From positions 213,473 to 277,472 of the forward strand of contig DYGX01000003.1 in NCBI GenBank assembly GCA_020724465.1: a DNA stretch of 64,000 bases, read 5' to 3'. The notes under the pieces were generated by a model. It saw nothing but the letters and a program-made list of their open reading frames with translations. It ran no database searches and had not been told where the DNA came from. This DNA comes from Thermoflexus sp. GTDB lineage: Bacteria; Chloroflexota; Anaerolineae; Aggregatilineales; Aggregatilineaceae. The position numbers were made by a program, and so were the translations under genes. This document shows positions 34,525 through 47,700 of this stretch, piece by piece (position 1 is the first letter of the stretch; every line of letters starts with the position of its first letter).

Positions 34525-35883
34525 ATGTCGCAAGTGGTACGCACTCAGATTACCTGCCCCCGCTGCGGGCAGCGCTTCACCGGGATCATCGAGCAAATCA
34601 TCGACGTCGGCCAGGACCCACAGGCCAAGCAGCGTCTCCTCTCCGGGCAGATCAACACCCTCACCTGCCCAAGCTGCGGCAGTCCGGTCAGCATCGGCAC
34701 CCCGCTCGTCTATCACGATCCCAGCAAAGAACTGCTGATCGTCTATATGCCGATGGAGCTGAACATCAACCAGCAGGAGCGGGAGCGGGCGATGGGCGAG
34801 CTGCTGCGGCGCGTGACCGAGCAGATCCCGCAAGAAAAGCGCCGCGCCTATCTGCTCCAGCCGCGCCAGGCGCTGACCATCCCCGGCATGCTGGACATGA
34901 TTCTCGAAGCCGATGGGATCACCGCAGAAATGCGCGAAGCGCAACGCGAAAAGCTGCGCATCATGGAGATGTTCCTGCAGGTGAACCCCGACCAGTGGCC
35001 GGCGATGGTCCAGGAGCAGGACGCGCACATCGACGCGCAGTTCTTCCAACTGCTGTTGATCACTGCTGAGAACGCGGCCAAGACGGGCCGCCACGAGATG
35101 GCCGAAGGTTTGATCCAGTTGTACAACTTCCTGGTGCAGAACACAGCCGCCGGGCGCGAAGCCATTGCCGCCGCCGAGGCGCAGGAGCGTGTCATCCAGG
35201 ACATCGGCGCGGAGCTGGAAGCCCTGGGCGAGAACATGACGCGCGAGCAATTCATGGAGCTGGTGCTGCGCCACGCCGAAGACGAGGAGCATCTTCAGGC
35301 GCTGGTGGGCGTGATGCGCCCCGCCTTCGACTATGTCTTCTTCCAGTCGCTCTCCGAGATGATCGACCGCGCCGAGGGCGACGAGCGCAACCGCCTGACG
35401 CGCCTGCGCGACCGCCTGCTGGATCTGACCGCGCTGCTTGACCAGCAAACCCAGGCCGTGCTCAAGCGCGCCGCCGACACCCTGCGCGTGATCCTCAACA
35501 GCCAGGACATCGACGCGGCCATCCGTCCGCGCCTGGACCAGATCGACGACACGTTCCTGGCAGTGCTCCAGGCCAACATCCAGGCTGCCGAGCAGCAGGG
35601 AAACGTGGAGCTTTCCGCGCGCCTCAAGCTGGTGCTGGAGCGGACGCTGGCGATCCTGCGCGAGAGCGCCCCGCCCCAGATTCGCTTCATCAACGAGGTG
35701 ATGGCGGCAGAAAGCGACGAAGCCGCTCAGGAGTTGATCGCCACCGAAGGCGCGCGTTTCGGCAGCGAGTTACTCGACCTGATGGACGCGATCGCCGAAG
35801 ACCTGGACGCCAACGCGCAGACTCAGTCGGCCGAGCGCCTGCGCACCCTGCGCCGCTTCGCCGAAGAACACGTCGCCCGCTAG
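34525..35883 (+). CDS. CpXC-domain protein
   Basis: 452 residues. The first 75 residues are a CpXC zinc-ribbon-like domain: ITCPRCGQRF and LTCPSCGSPV give four cysteines in two Cys-x-x-Cys pairs. The remaining 375 residues are helical with long amphipathic stretches (QQERERAMGELLRRVTEQIP, then many Glu/Arg/Leu segments) that could form helical repeats. The family is common in Chloroflexota and Firmicutes but its function is unknown. GAGGAG lies 9 bases before the ATG. It is 123 bases after the kinase gene on the same strand and ends at a good terminator. Confidence 0.85.
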   Translation: MSQVVRTQITCPRCGQRFTGIIEQIIDVGQDPQAKQRLLSGQINTLTCPSCGSPVSIGTPLVYHDPSKELLIVYMPMELNINQQERERAMGELLRRVTEQIPQEKRRAYLLQPRQALTIPGMLDMILEADGITAEMREAQREKLRIMEMFLQVNPDQWPAMVQEQDAHIDAQFFQLLLITAENAAKTGRHEMAEGLIQLYNFLVQNTAAGREAIAAAEAQERVIQDIGAELEALGENMTREQFMELVLRHAEDEEHLQALVGVMRPAFDYVFFQSLSEMIDRAEGDERNRLTRLRDRLLDLTALLDQQTQAVLKRAADTLRVILNSQDIDAAIRPRLDQIDDTFLAVLQANIQAAEQQGNVELSARLKLVLERTLAILRESAPPQIRFINEVMAAESDEAAQELIATEGARFGSELLDLMDAIAEDLDANAQTQSAERLRTLRRFAEEHVAR

Positions 35884-35913
35884 GCCGCGCCGGGCACCGG
35901 GCAACCAATACCA

Positions 35914-35948
35914 AACGGGCGTGGGTGCGCACAGCATCCACGCCCGTT
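35914..35948. terminator. Bidirectional terminator
   Basis: An 11-bp perfect stem (AACGGGCGTGG at 35914-35924 with CCACGCCCGTT at 35938-35948) between two convergent genes, with GTTGT following on the plus strand. Confidence 0.75.
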
Positions 35949-35973
35949 GTTGTCACCCGATCGCGTCACACCG

Positions 35974-39309
<3,336 letters not shown>

Positions 39310-39381
39310 CTTCTCTCCCCCCTCTTGGCCCGCGCCGAGCCATGCTAGAGTGGCGCAAACACCTTTCGTTCTAAATCCCAT

Positions 39382-39387
39382 ACTATA
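39382..39387 (-). promoter_or_regulatory. -10 box of the nuclease gene
   Basis: On the minus strand TATAGT lies 73 bases before the ATG. An in-frame ATG directly abuts it and so cannot be the start on this transcript. Confidence 0.45.
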
Positions 39388-39451
39388 GGCTTGATCGGCG
39401 CGCCAGGCAACCGGCCTGCCGGGGCCAGTCGCGGGTGGCGTACGCGGGGGT

Positions 39452-40153
39452 TCATCCCGTCCCCAGCCGTCGCAGCGCCCTGACGATCTCCGGCGGCGCT
39501 TTATGACGTGCCAGGCCGTTCGGCACCACGACGAGCGCGCCTGGCTGCCAGACGACGATCCCGCTCAGGTGCTGGTAGTATCTGAGGAAATCGGCGGCGC
39601 TTTTGAAACCGCGCCGCGTGAAGAAGTCCTCTATCTTGCGTTCGGCCAGCTGGCGCAGCAGCGCCATCGCGTCGTTCACATTCGCTTCGGAAAGCGGGCA
39701 GTCGGCCGCCAGCCACAGCAGATTGACGATCCCCGGCGGCATCTGCCCCACTTTGTCGCACAGCACGGCCACCAGCTTCGGCGCGCGCGCTTCGGCGTCT
39801 TCATCATCCAGCTCCGCACAGCGAATGCGCCGGACCTCGACGTTGAAGGGCGTATGGGTCTTGAACGTCACGGTGAAATCCGGCCCGCGCTGCTTGAGGG
39901 CAGCGTACTTCTCGTATTCGAGCGCAAACTGCCGGTCCTGCAGCAGAAGCGCGGCGACTTCCAGTTCGGCGCGCAGATCCAGCAGGCCGCTCTCACCAGG
40001 CGCGTTTCTCAGCTTCGCCCGAATTTTGCTGTGGTAGAGGGTAGCGAAGTCCCTAAACCGGCGCGAGCTGCGCGCCCACGCTTCGAACTCCGCATAGAAA
40101 ACCGGCCGCGAGCCGTCAAAAATGGCATTGAGCAGATCGGTGAGGGTCTTCAT
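39452..40153 (-). CDS. Hypothetical protein, possible PD-(D/E)xK fold
   Basis: 233 residues, not recognised as a family. A helix with E63/E65 (LRAELEVAALLL) is followed by GPDFTVTF (D92) and, after a short loop, FNVEVRRI (E106, R108). This spacing resembles the Glu...Pro-Asp...Glu-x-Lys core of restriction-endonuclease-like folds, with Arg in place of Lys. The C-terminal half is helical with a short hydrophobic strand (GIVVWQPGALVVVP). No toxin, methylase or phage gene is adjacent. It lies 47 bases upstream of the PBP-like gene's 3' end, on the same strand as the wall genes. The fold is inference only. Confidence 0.6.
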   Translation of the reverse strand: MKTLTDLLNAIFDGSRPVFYAEFEAWARSSRRFRDFATLYHSKIRAKLRNAPGESGLLDLRAELEVAALLLQDRQFALEYEKYAALKQRGPDFTVTFKTHTPFNVEVRRIRCAELDDEDAEARAPKLVAVLCDKVGQMPPGIVNLLWLAADCPLSEANVNDAMALLRQLAERKIEDFFTRRGFKSAADFLRYYQHLSGIVVWQPGALVVVPNGLARHKAPPEIVRALRRLGTG

Positions 40154-40200
40154 GGCGTAAACCGGGGTGCCGCATGAACGTCCCGCTGCGATCGTTCCGT

Positions 40201-41655
40201 TTACGGGGGTGGGCCGGCAGCCGCCGCGAGCGCATCCCCGGCGACATGCGCCGCCGCGGCGGGGTCGGACTCACCTTCCAGCACCACCACCACCGCGATC
40301 GCCGCCGGCGTATCGCCCAGCGTTTGGTCCACAAACCCGAGGAACCAGCTATAGGGCCGTGCGTCCGGCCCGGCGTAGCTGATGCCGGTGTGCCCGTAGA
40401 GCACCAGCTCGCCCCGCTGCGCCGCGCGCACGTGGGGACTCTGCGCCGCCGCCTGAAGCATCGTCAGCCGCACCACCTCGGCCACGTCCATCCGCAGGAT
40501 CGCCGGATGATGCATCGGGATCTCGACCGGTTCCCAGTCGTCCGCCCCGGGCGGGCGCAGCGCGTCCACCACATGAAGCGGAATGCCGTTGCCCTGGTTG
40601 GCGATGGCCGCCACGATCTGGAGCATGTGCAGCGGGGTGACCGTCAGGGCACCCTGGCCCGTCGCTGCCGCCAGCAGGTCCTGGGCGGATGTGCCCGCGC
40701 CGAGCGGCTCGATGGCCGGCGGGGCAATTGTGCGGAAGCCGGCGAGTTCGGGCGCACGCAGCAGCCCCAGCACATCGAACCGCTCCCACAGGCGCTCAGG
40801 CGAGACACGCTCGCCCAGCGCTGCGGCAAACGGGCCAGGACAGCCGTAGGCGTAGGCTTCGGCCAGTGTCAGCGGATCGCCTGGCGTGCCCGGCAGGCAG
40901 CCCAGCTCCAGCCCGTTGACCTGCACCGGAACGTGCGCCAGAGGTAGCTCGGTGTTGAGCACGAAGCCCGCTTCCTCGCTCAGGTTCGAGTACGATCCCA
41001 GAATCGCGGCCAGCATCACCGTCTGCAGCGCCCCGCCCGGCTGGTACAACCCGGTCGTGACGCGGTTCAGCAGCGGCGATGTGGTGGCATCGACGGTCAG
41101 GCGCTCCCAATCCGCGTCGAGCGTGTTGGGGTCGTAGCCCGGCAGGCTAACCATCCCCAGCACCCGGCCCGACGGGACATGCGCGACCACCGCGGCCCCG
41201 GCGCGGCCTTTCATCGCGGTCGCTATCGCCTGCTGCACGTCCAGGTCGATGGTGCTGCGCACGTCGCCGCCTTCCTGCGGGCGGTGCAGCGTGCGGTTGA
41301 CAAATGCGTCCCAGGCCGAGATTCCGTCGCCGCGCAGCACGCCGTTGAACGCTTCTTCGATGCCGGAGGTGCCGTATTTGAAGCTATAGTAGCCGGTTGC
41401 GCCCGCGGCTTCAGGATACGGGTAGACGCGTTCGGCCAGGCCCAAGGCGGTCGCCCGTGAGTAGGCGAGCGGCTCGCCGTCCCGGTCATAGATCGTCCCG
41501 CGCAGGATGCGCTGCTCGGCGATCACGTTGCGGGCGTTGTCCTCGCGCGCCAGCAGCCGCCCGCCCTCAACCACCACCCAATAGCCGATGGCCAGCACGA
41601 TGATACCGAACGCCAGCACCAAGGCGCGCGTCACCCGGTTCAGCTCGGCAGTCAT
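40201..41655 (-). CDS. PbpA-like transpeptidase homologue lacking all catalytic motifs
   Basis: 484 residues, one N-terminal membrane anchor. It aligns along its length with actinobacterial PbpA: VYPYPEAAGATGYYS, the T-I-D-L-D-V-Q-Q segment, LPGYDPNTL and SPLLNR. The active site is gone. Where PbpA has PGSTFK (nucleophile Ser, Lys), this reads PGGALQ (G208, Q211); SCN is GCP (271-273); KTG is HTG (422-424). The chain is otherwise intact, with no stop or frameshift. It should not acylate penicillin or crosslink peptidoglycan and is probably a structural partner of RodA, whose stop overlaps its start (ATGA at 41652-41655). Sequence error is unlikely to explain three separate substitutions. Confidence 0.88.
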   Translation of the reverse strand: MTAELNRVTRALVLAFGIIVLAIGYWVVVEGGRLLAREDNARNVIAEQRILRGTIYDRDGEPLAYSRATALGLAERVYPYPEAAGATGYYSFKYGTSGIEEAFNGVLRGDGISAWDAFVNRTLHRPQEGGDVRSTIDLDVQQAIATAMKGRAGAAVVAHVPSGRVLGMVSLPGYDPNTLDADWERLTVDATTSPLLNRVTTGLYQPGGALQTVMLAAILGSYSNLSEEAGFVLNTELPLAHVPVQVNGLELGCLPGTPGDPLTLAEAYAYGCPGPFAAALGERVSPERLWERFDVLGLLRAPELAGFRTIAPPAIEPLGAGTSAQDLLAAATGQGALTVTPLHMLQIVAAIANQGNGIPLHVVDALRPPGADDWEPVEIPMHHPAILRMDVAEVVRLTMLQAAAQSPHVRAAQRGELVLYGHTGISYAGPDARPYSWFLGFVDQTLGDTPAAIAVVVVLEGESDPAAAAHVAGDALAAAAGPPP

Positions 41656-42977
41656 GCGGCGTCTTTCTCCCGGTTGCTGAGGACCAACAGCAACCCCGTC
41701 ACAACGAACATGGTCAGCAACGAGCTGCCCCCGTAGCTAACAAATGGCAGTGTGACCCCGGTCAGCGGCACCAGCTTGAGCACGCCCGCCAGGATCAACA
41801 GCGATTGAACCGCGAGTGTCACGCTCAGCCCCGCCGCCAGCAAGCGATCGAATGCCTGCCGCGTCTCGACCGCAACCCGCATCCCGCGCACGACGATCAC
41901 GGCCAGCGCCGCCATCACCGCCAGCGCGCCCAGCATCCCCCACTCTTCGGCGATCGCGGCAAAGGCAAAGTCCGAATGCACGACCGGGATGATCGTCGGC
42001 TGCCCCTGCCCGATCCCCTGCCCAAACAGGCCGCCCGCTGCCACTGCCATCAGGCTCTGGACGATCTGGTAGGCATCCGAGTCCGCCGTCGACCACGGGT
42101 CCAGCCACACGCGCACGCGCAGCGCCACCACGTCGAATAACTGCATAGCGGCAAGCCCGGCCAGCGCCAGCAGCCCCAGCCCGCCCAACAGCAGCGCCGC
42201 CTGCCCGCTGGCGAGATAGAGCATGATCATGAACACGACGAAGAACAGCGTTGCCGTGCCCAGGTCGCGCTGCCAGACCAGCACCACAATGCTCACGCCC
42301 CACATCAGCAGCACCGGCCCTAAGAAGGCCGGCGCGGGCACCGACCAGCGCCCCAGGCGGCGCGAGTCCAGGCGCATATACGGCTCGTGATCGGCGAAAT
42401 AGCTGGCCAGGAAGGCCACCAGCAGGATCTTCAGCAACTCGGAGGGCTGGTAATACAACCGGCCAAAGCCCAGCCACAGGCGCGGGCCAAACCCGGACGG
42501 GTTCGTGCCGAGCACGATCGTCACGCCGAGCAGCGCCAGCCCGCCGATCAGCCACGTGTAGCGATAGCGCCGCAGCCAGCGCAGATCGCCCGGCAGGATG
42601 GTGAGCGCCAGCAGCGCCGCCAGCCCGATCACCAGCCACAGCGTCTGCCGGTCCGCGAAGCCGGGGACAAGCCGCGAGATCAGATTCAGTCCCCAGCCGG
42701 TCAGGAACATCGCCAGGGGAAAGAACAGCGGGTCGCGGCGTGGCAGGCGGCGCTCCAGCACGCTGTGACCGATCGCCGCGCACAGCGCCCAGACACCCAC
42801 CGGCCACAGCGTCTCCCAGCCGCGATCGCGCGCGACGATCAGCGTGACCTGGTTGAGCAGGATGAACAGCCCGGCCAACGCCAGCAGCAGCCGCTCGCGC
42901 CGGGCCTGCGGACGGATCCGCTCCTCGTCCATCTCGTCCAGGTCGAGGGCTGCCATTTCCGCCGTGGTCGTGCTCAT
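41652..42977 (-). CDS. rodA: RodA/FtsW-type peptidoglycan glycosyltransferase
   Basis: 441 residues, about ten membrane helices (SEDS family). Hallmarks: F-G-R-L-Y-Y-Q-P-S-E-L-L-K-I, the catalytic Asp region WQRDLGTA, VHSDFAFAAIAEEWG and LPFVSYGGSSLL. SEDS proteins polymerise lipid II together with a class B PBP; the next gene encodes such a PBP but without catalytic residues. The gene pair order is the same as rodA-pbpA in Actinobacteria. The start is not certain: ATG 42977 has GAGGAA too close, and TTG 42989 is an alternative. The N-terminus is acidic (DLDEMDEER). FhaA/FhaB genes of the same actinobacterial set are 8 kb away. Confidence 0.92.
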   Translation of the reverse strand: MSTTTAEMAALDLDEMDEERIRPQARRERLLLALAGLFILLNQVTLIVARDRGWETLWPVGVWALCAAIGHSVLERRLPRRDPLFFPLAMFLTGWGLNLISRLVPGFADRQTLWLVIGLAALLALTILPGDLRWLRRYRYTWLIGGLALLGVTIVLGTNPSGFGPRLWLGFGRLYYQPSELLKILLVAFLASYFADHEPYMRLDSRRLGRWSVPAPAFLGPVLLMWGVSIVVLVWQRDLGTATLFFVVFMIMLYLASGQAALLLGGLGLLALAGLAAMQLFDVVALRVRVWLDPWSTADSDAYQIVQSLMAVAAGGLFGQGIGQGQPTIIPVVHSDFAFAAIAEEWGMLGALAVMAALAVIVVRGMRVAVETRQAFDRLLAAGLSVTLAVQSLLILAGVLKLVPLTGVTLPFVSYGGSSLLTMFVVTGLLLVLSNREKDAA

Positions 42978-43082
42978 TTCCTCAGCCAACGATCCACACC
43001 ATCCCTCATCTTGCCGCTGCCCAACCCCGCCGCCCGATGCCGGGTTCCCTCACAATCCGGCCTGCAACGGCTGCAGCCGCCT

Positions 43083-43958
43083 CTAGCGCGCGGCGAGGTA
43101 TTTGCCGACCAGCAGATCCAGGCGCTCGCGCGTGGTGGCGGGGATACGCTTCGGGTCGGTGATCAGGGCTGACTCCAGCGCGTGGTAGCACGCGCAGTCC
43201 TCGAAGCCGCCGGCCAGCCGCTCCACCACGCCGATCAGCGCGCGCTGAGCCAGCCGGATATTGGCGTTCAGCGTCTGGACGACCAGCTCGACCGAGACGT
43301 CCTCGGCGGACGCGTGCCACACGTCGTAGTCGGTGACGTGTGCCATAACGCTGTAGCACATCTCGGCCTCTCGTGCCAGATACACCTCGGGCGAAGTCGT
43401 CATTCCGATGATATCCATGCCCCAGGCACGGTACAGCGCGCTTTCGGCCCGCGTGCTGAAGCGCGGCCCTTCGATGGTAACATATGTCCCCCCACGGTGG
43501 ACCGTGCCGCCCGCCGCTTCGACCGCATCGGCCAGCAGCGCATTGAGCGGCCCGCAGAACGGATCGGCGACCGAGACGTGCGCCACCAGCCCGTCGCCAA
43601 AGAAGCTGCGTCCGCGCTCGTCGCGCGTCAAATCGACCACCTGATCCGGCACCACCACATGCCCTGGAGCGAAGTCCTCGCGCAGGGACCCGCACGCGCT
43701 GACAGCGATGATCTGCTGCACGCCCAGCGCCTTCAAGGCGTAGATGTTCGCGCGGTAAGGCACCTCGGACGGCGTGAGGACGTGACCGCGCCCATGCCGT
43801 GGCAGGAAGGCCACGCGCTGGCCCGCCAGGGTTCCGATCAGCACCGCATCGCTAGGCGGACCAAAGGGCGTGCTCACGCGCCGCTCCTCAACGTCGGTCA
43901 GCTCAGGCATGCTGTACAGCCCCGATCCGCCGATCACGCCGATTCGTACCGGGTCCAT
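43083..43958 (-). CDS. mtnP: S-methyl-5'-thioadenosine phosphorylase
   Basis: 291 residues. The N-terminus GVIGGSGLYSMPEL carries the phosphate-binding GGSG. PRHGRGH, NIYALKALGVQQIIAVSACGSLRE and VPDQVVDLT are typical of type-II purine nucleoside phosphorylases, and G-M-T-T-S-P-E-V-Y-L-A with A-H-V-T-D-Y-D-V-W supports the MTA rather than the guanosine branch. It splits methylthioadenosine to adenine and methylthioribose-1-phosphate in methionine salvage. The ATG at 43958 has AAGGAG 12 bases upstream. It is 105 bases upstream of rodA on the same strand. No other salvage gene is adjacent. Confidence 0.92.
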   Translation of the reverse strand: MDPVRIGVIGGSGLYSMPELTDVEERRVSTPFGPPSDAVLIGTLAGQRVAFLPRHGRGHVLTPSEVPYRANIYALKALGVQQIIAVSACGSLREDFAPGHVVVPDQVVDLTRDERGRSFFGDGLVAHVSVADPFCGPLNALLADAVEAAGGTVHRGGTYVTIEGPRFSTRAESALYRAWGMDIIGMTTSPEVYLAREAEMCYSVMAHVTDYDVWHASAEDVSVELVVQTLNANIRLAQRALIGVVERLAGGFEDCACYHALESALITDPKRIPATTRERLDLLVGKYLAAR

Positions 43959-44036
43959 AGGCCGCTTATCTCCTTCCAGCAATCAGGCGCGAAACACTCG
44001 CCGCAAGTGTACCGCCAAACCGGGCCGCGCCCCAAC

Positions 44037-44681
44037 TTAGCGCGGGGCCGGGTACAGGGCGATCACATCCTCGGGACTGAGATCGGGCGGCGGGGTGGGC
44101 GTTGGCGTAGGCGTGCTGGTGGGAGCAACATAGGGCTGAGGGGTCGGGAAGACGATCACCGAGCGGGTGGTGGTAAATGGCACGAAAAACAACACGAAAC
44201 ACGCGACCAGCAGCAACACCCACAGCGCCGACAGAGCCATCCCGATCAGCCCGTAGCGCCGGGTGCGAGCCGGGTCGTGGGCGTTCTTGGCGTTGATCAC
44301 GGCGAGCAGCGAGAGAATGAACCCGATTGGGGGCAGGCAGTAGATCCCGCCGCCGCAGGCGGCCAGCGAGAACAGCGCGATCAGCAGGGCGATCAGGCCG
44401 AGCAGATCGGTCGAGTTGCCGCGGTAGAGTCCGTCATCGTCGGATTTACGCTTGCGGGCAGCGCCGGCCTGCGCCCCGAGAAGCTGCCCGGCATACTGAG
44501 CCGGGTCTTCCACCGCCACACCGCGCAGCCGCGCTTCCTCGGCGTGTTCGGCGCACAGGCGCTGGCCGTCCGCCGTGTAGTACAGGCAGTAGGCGCACAG
44601 CGGCTTGCCACACACCTCGCAGCGTTCCAGTGCCAGCCGGCCCGGATGATTTGCGCAATGCAGCGTCTCCCAACCGCCCAT
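44037..44681 (-). CDS. B-box-like zinc finger and membrane protein
   Basis: 214 residues. The first 45 residues have LHCANHP, ERCEVCGKPLCAYCLYY and LCAEHAEEA, which make a Cys/His-rich B-box-like zinc site. Two hydrophobic spans follow with a DUF4190-like A-V-I-N-A-K-N-A-H motif between them, then a third membrane segment and a Thr/Pro tail (TSTPTPTPTPPP) on the outside. The zinc domain would face the cytoplasm. Function unknown; in such proteins the B-box marks a protein-binding site. ATG 44681 has GGGAG 6 bases upstream; the longer GTG start at 44696 is unsupported. It lies 63 bases after the CHAT gene's 3' end. Confidence 0.78.
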   Translation of the reverse strand: MGGWETLHCANHPGRLALERCEVCGKPLCAYCLYYTADGQRLCAEHAEEARLRGVAVEDPAQYAGQLLGAQAGAARKRKSDDDGLYRGNSTDLLGLIALLIALFSLAACGGGIYCLPPIGFILSLLAVINAKNAHDPARTRRYGLIGMALSALWVLLLVACFVLFFVPFTTTRSVIVFPTPQPYVAPTSTPTPTPTPPPDLSPEDVIALYPAPR

Positions 44682-44744
44682 GCCAGTCTCCCCCACGCCA
44701 GAGACAACCTGTGCCGCCTGGCACAGGACCGGGCCATGCCGCCA

Positions 44745-47700
44745 TCATTCCGCGGTCAGCGCGCGCCGCACGCTCTCCAACGCCGCCAGCTGACGCCCTA
44801 CCTGGTGCCGAGCCAGCACCTCGCGGGACTGCTCCAGCCGCGCCAGGACGGGATCGCGCTCCGCGCCCTGGCCGGTCAGCACGTGCCGCGCGTCGAGCTG
44901 GTGCGCGCGAACGATCAGGTCTGCCGCGCTGCTCGCCAGAGCCGGCGCGTATACCTCGTTGGCGATCGCCAGCGCGCGGTAGATCAGCGGCAGCGCGTCG
45001 CCCGGTGCTCCCGACGCAATGCGCAGCTTGCCGAGCGTCAGCAGCACCCCGGCAAGGTGAGGCGCGTCGCCGAGGCGCTCGTACAGTGCCCGGCTGCGCT
45101 CGGCCAGCGACGTCGCCTCGTCCAGCTCGCCACGCCGCGCCAGCAGACGCCCCAGCTCGTGAAAAACCTGCGCCAGATCGTCCCCGGCGCTGCCCGTCAG
45201 CAGATCGGGTAGCGCGGCGCGCAGATGCCCTTCGGCAGCGGACCAGGCCGCGTCTCGTTCGGCTGTGCGCCCCAGCCGGTGGGCGTGGGCCGCGCGGACC
45301 AGATGCGCCAGCCCCAGGCGAACCAGGATCTGGCCGCGCAGCAGAGGCGGCTCGATGCCACATGGCGCGCTCAGCGCGTCCTTCAGAACCGCGATCGCCC
45401 GATCCACCTCGCCCAGGCGCAGCAGCGCCTCGGCCAGATCGCGCTGCATCGCCGCTGCACGCTCGATCAGCCCGGCTTGGCGATAGCCCGCCAGCGCCGC
45501 TTCATAGCGCGAGAGGGCAGCTCGCCGGCGCCGCTGCGCGATCAGCGCGCGCGCCCAGCTTTCGGCCAGCGCCGCCGCTACCCTCACGCTGGCACTCTTC
45601 CCGGCCAGCAGCGCCTTGAGCGCCGCGCCAATGGTCTCCTCAGCCGCGTCGATCTCGCCCAAAGCCAGCAGGTGCTCGCCGTAGGCTCGGCTCGCGCTCG
45701 CCAGCACGTTGCGGTCGACGCCAGCCAGCGCCTGCGTCATCTGCAACAGGTAGCCCGCTTCCTCGCGCCGCTCTGGCAGCAGGCTGAGCGCCTCGCCCAT
45801 CGCAATCTGCAGCCGGGCGTAGTCGGGCCCCTCGCCCAGCGTCTCGCGGACCGGTTGCGCGCTGCGCCAGAATTCGTCGGCCAGCCCGGCGCGGCGATAG
45901 GCCGGGGCTGCCGTCACCAGCAGACGCGCCACCATCGCGCGCGGGAGCGTGCTGTCGGGCCGCGTCTGGCGGCGGATCACGGCGCGGGTGTTGTTCAGCC
46001 ACGCCTGCTCGACCCGGCTTAGCGGCGCATCGAGCGGGCGCTCCGGCGCGCTCGCCCAACATTGCACCAGATAGCGCATCACATAGCCGTCCACCTGATC
46101 GCCGCGAGCGCCATTGAGCGGGCTGAACGCCGCGACCTGCGCGCGCACCTCAGGCGGGATCGCCAGCAGCCCGTCTTCTTCGCGCAGCAGCCCGGCCGTC
46201 AGCAACTTCTCAAGCTGCGCCTCGACCTGCTCCGCGCCGCCCAGCAGCATCCCGGCCAGCGCCCGGTCGAAGGCGTCCGACAGATGCTGTGCGCGCACCA
46301 GCAGCCGGACCGGGTTCCCGGCCTCGCCCGCCAGCAGAGTCAGGCGCCGCCGCAAATACAACGCCAGCGGATCGGGCATATCCGGGCGGTAGCTCGCCAG
46401 TTCTTCCAGCGCCGCGTCCAGCCCGTCGGCGCGGGCCAGTGCCACGCCGTGATCGATCAGCCAGGGGATCGCGTGCGTGCGCTCCAGAAAGTCGTCAAGA
46501 GTATCGACGTCGAGCGCCTCGACCTGGCGCTCGACCGCCAGCCGCAGCGCGAGCGTGCGGGCCGCCTTCGCCGGCAGATGCTCGACGGCAACCGTCCGGC
46601 TCGCCACTGCCGGAGTGAGCAGAGCGCTTGCGTCCGGCGCAGTCAGAAGGACGCGCGCCTGCGTCTTGGTGCCAAGCTTCTCCAGGAACGCCCGCAAAGC
46701 CGCGCGCTCGCCCGCTGCGTCCAGCCGGTTCACCCCGTCCAGCACGATCAGCGCCGGCTCGCGGCCCAGGCGGTCGATCACCGCGTCTTCGGGTGCATAG
46801 GGCGGCAGCGCGACCAACTGCGCCACCTGCGCTGCGATCTCGCGGGCCAGCGTCTGCCCTGTGATCGTCACCCACAGCACGCCGGACGGGTAGCGCCACG
46901 CGAAGCGCCCGGCATATTCCGCTGCCAGCCAGCTTTTGCCCTGCCCCGCCGCGCCGTGGAACGCGATCAGGTGTGGCGCTTCGCCGGGCGGATCCTGCGC
47001 CAGCGCGCTGAGCTGCTCGCGCCGCCCGACGAACCCGGTGTGTTGCGGGACGTTGACCAGCAGCGGATCGCCGCTGATCACCAGCGGGCAGCTTGCGCGC
47101 CCCTCAGGCGGGGGCAGCGGCAGCGCCGGATCATCCACGGCGTCCGGCGCGTCCCGCTCGACGTATTCCAGGCGCTCCGCCTGGCCGTTGGGCTGTTGCT
47201 TGAGTACGGCGAGCGCGCCGCGGTAGGCGCGCCGAATCGACTCGCCCCCGGCCAGCGCAGCGTAGAAATGCGCGGCAAACAGGCGCGCGTTGGCCGGCAG
47301 CAGCTTGCGCCGCGCGCCGATCACCGCCTGGATGCCGGTTTGCTCGACCAGCAACCGCGCCATGTGCTCGCTGAAACAACCGTCGAAGATCGCCACCAGC
47401 GCGCCGCCGGGCTTGAAGACGTTGGCGACATACTCCGCTACAGCGTACGACTCGTGGCCGTTCTCGTCCTCAAGGTAGAGCATGTCGCGCTCGCCGTAAC
47501 AGACGAAGTGCACCACGCGGTAAGCGTCGGGGCCGCCGTGGCTCAGCGCCGCAGCAAGCTGCTGCGACGTCGGCGGGGTAAGGCGGACCAGCGCCAGCGG
47601 CGCAGCCTCGGCCCCCGCGCGCGCCGTTGCATCGCGCAATGCTGCGCGCATCACGTCCCACTCGGCGACGCGATCCAGCGGGTTGAGCGGATCCTGCCCG

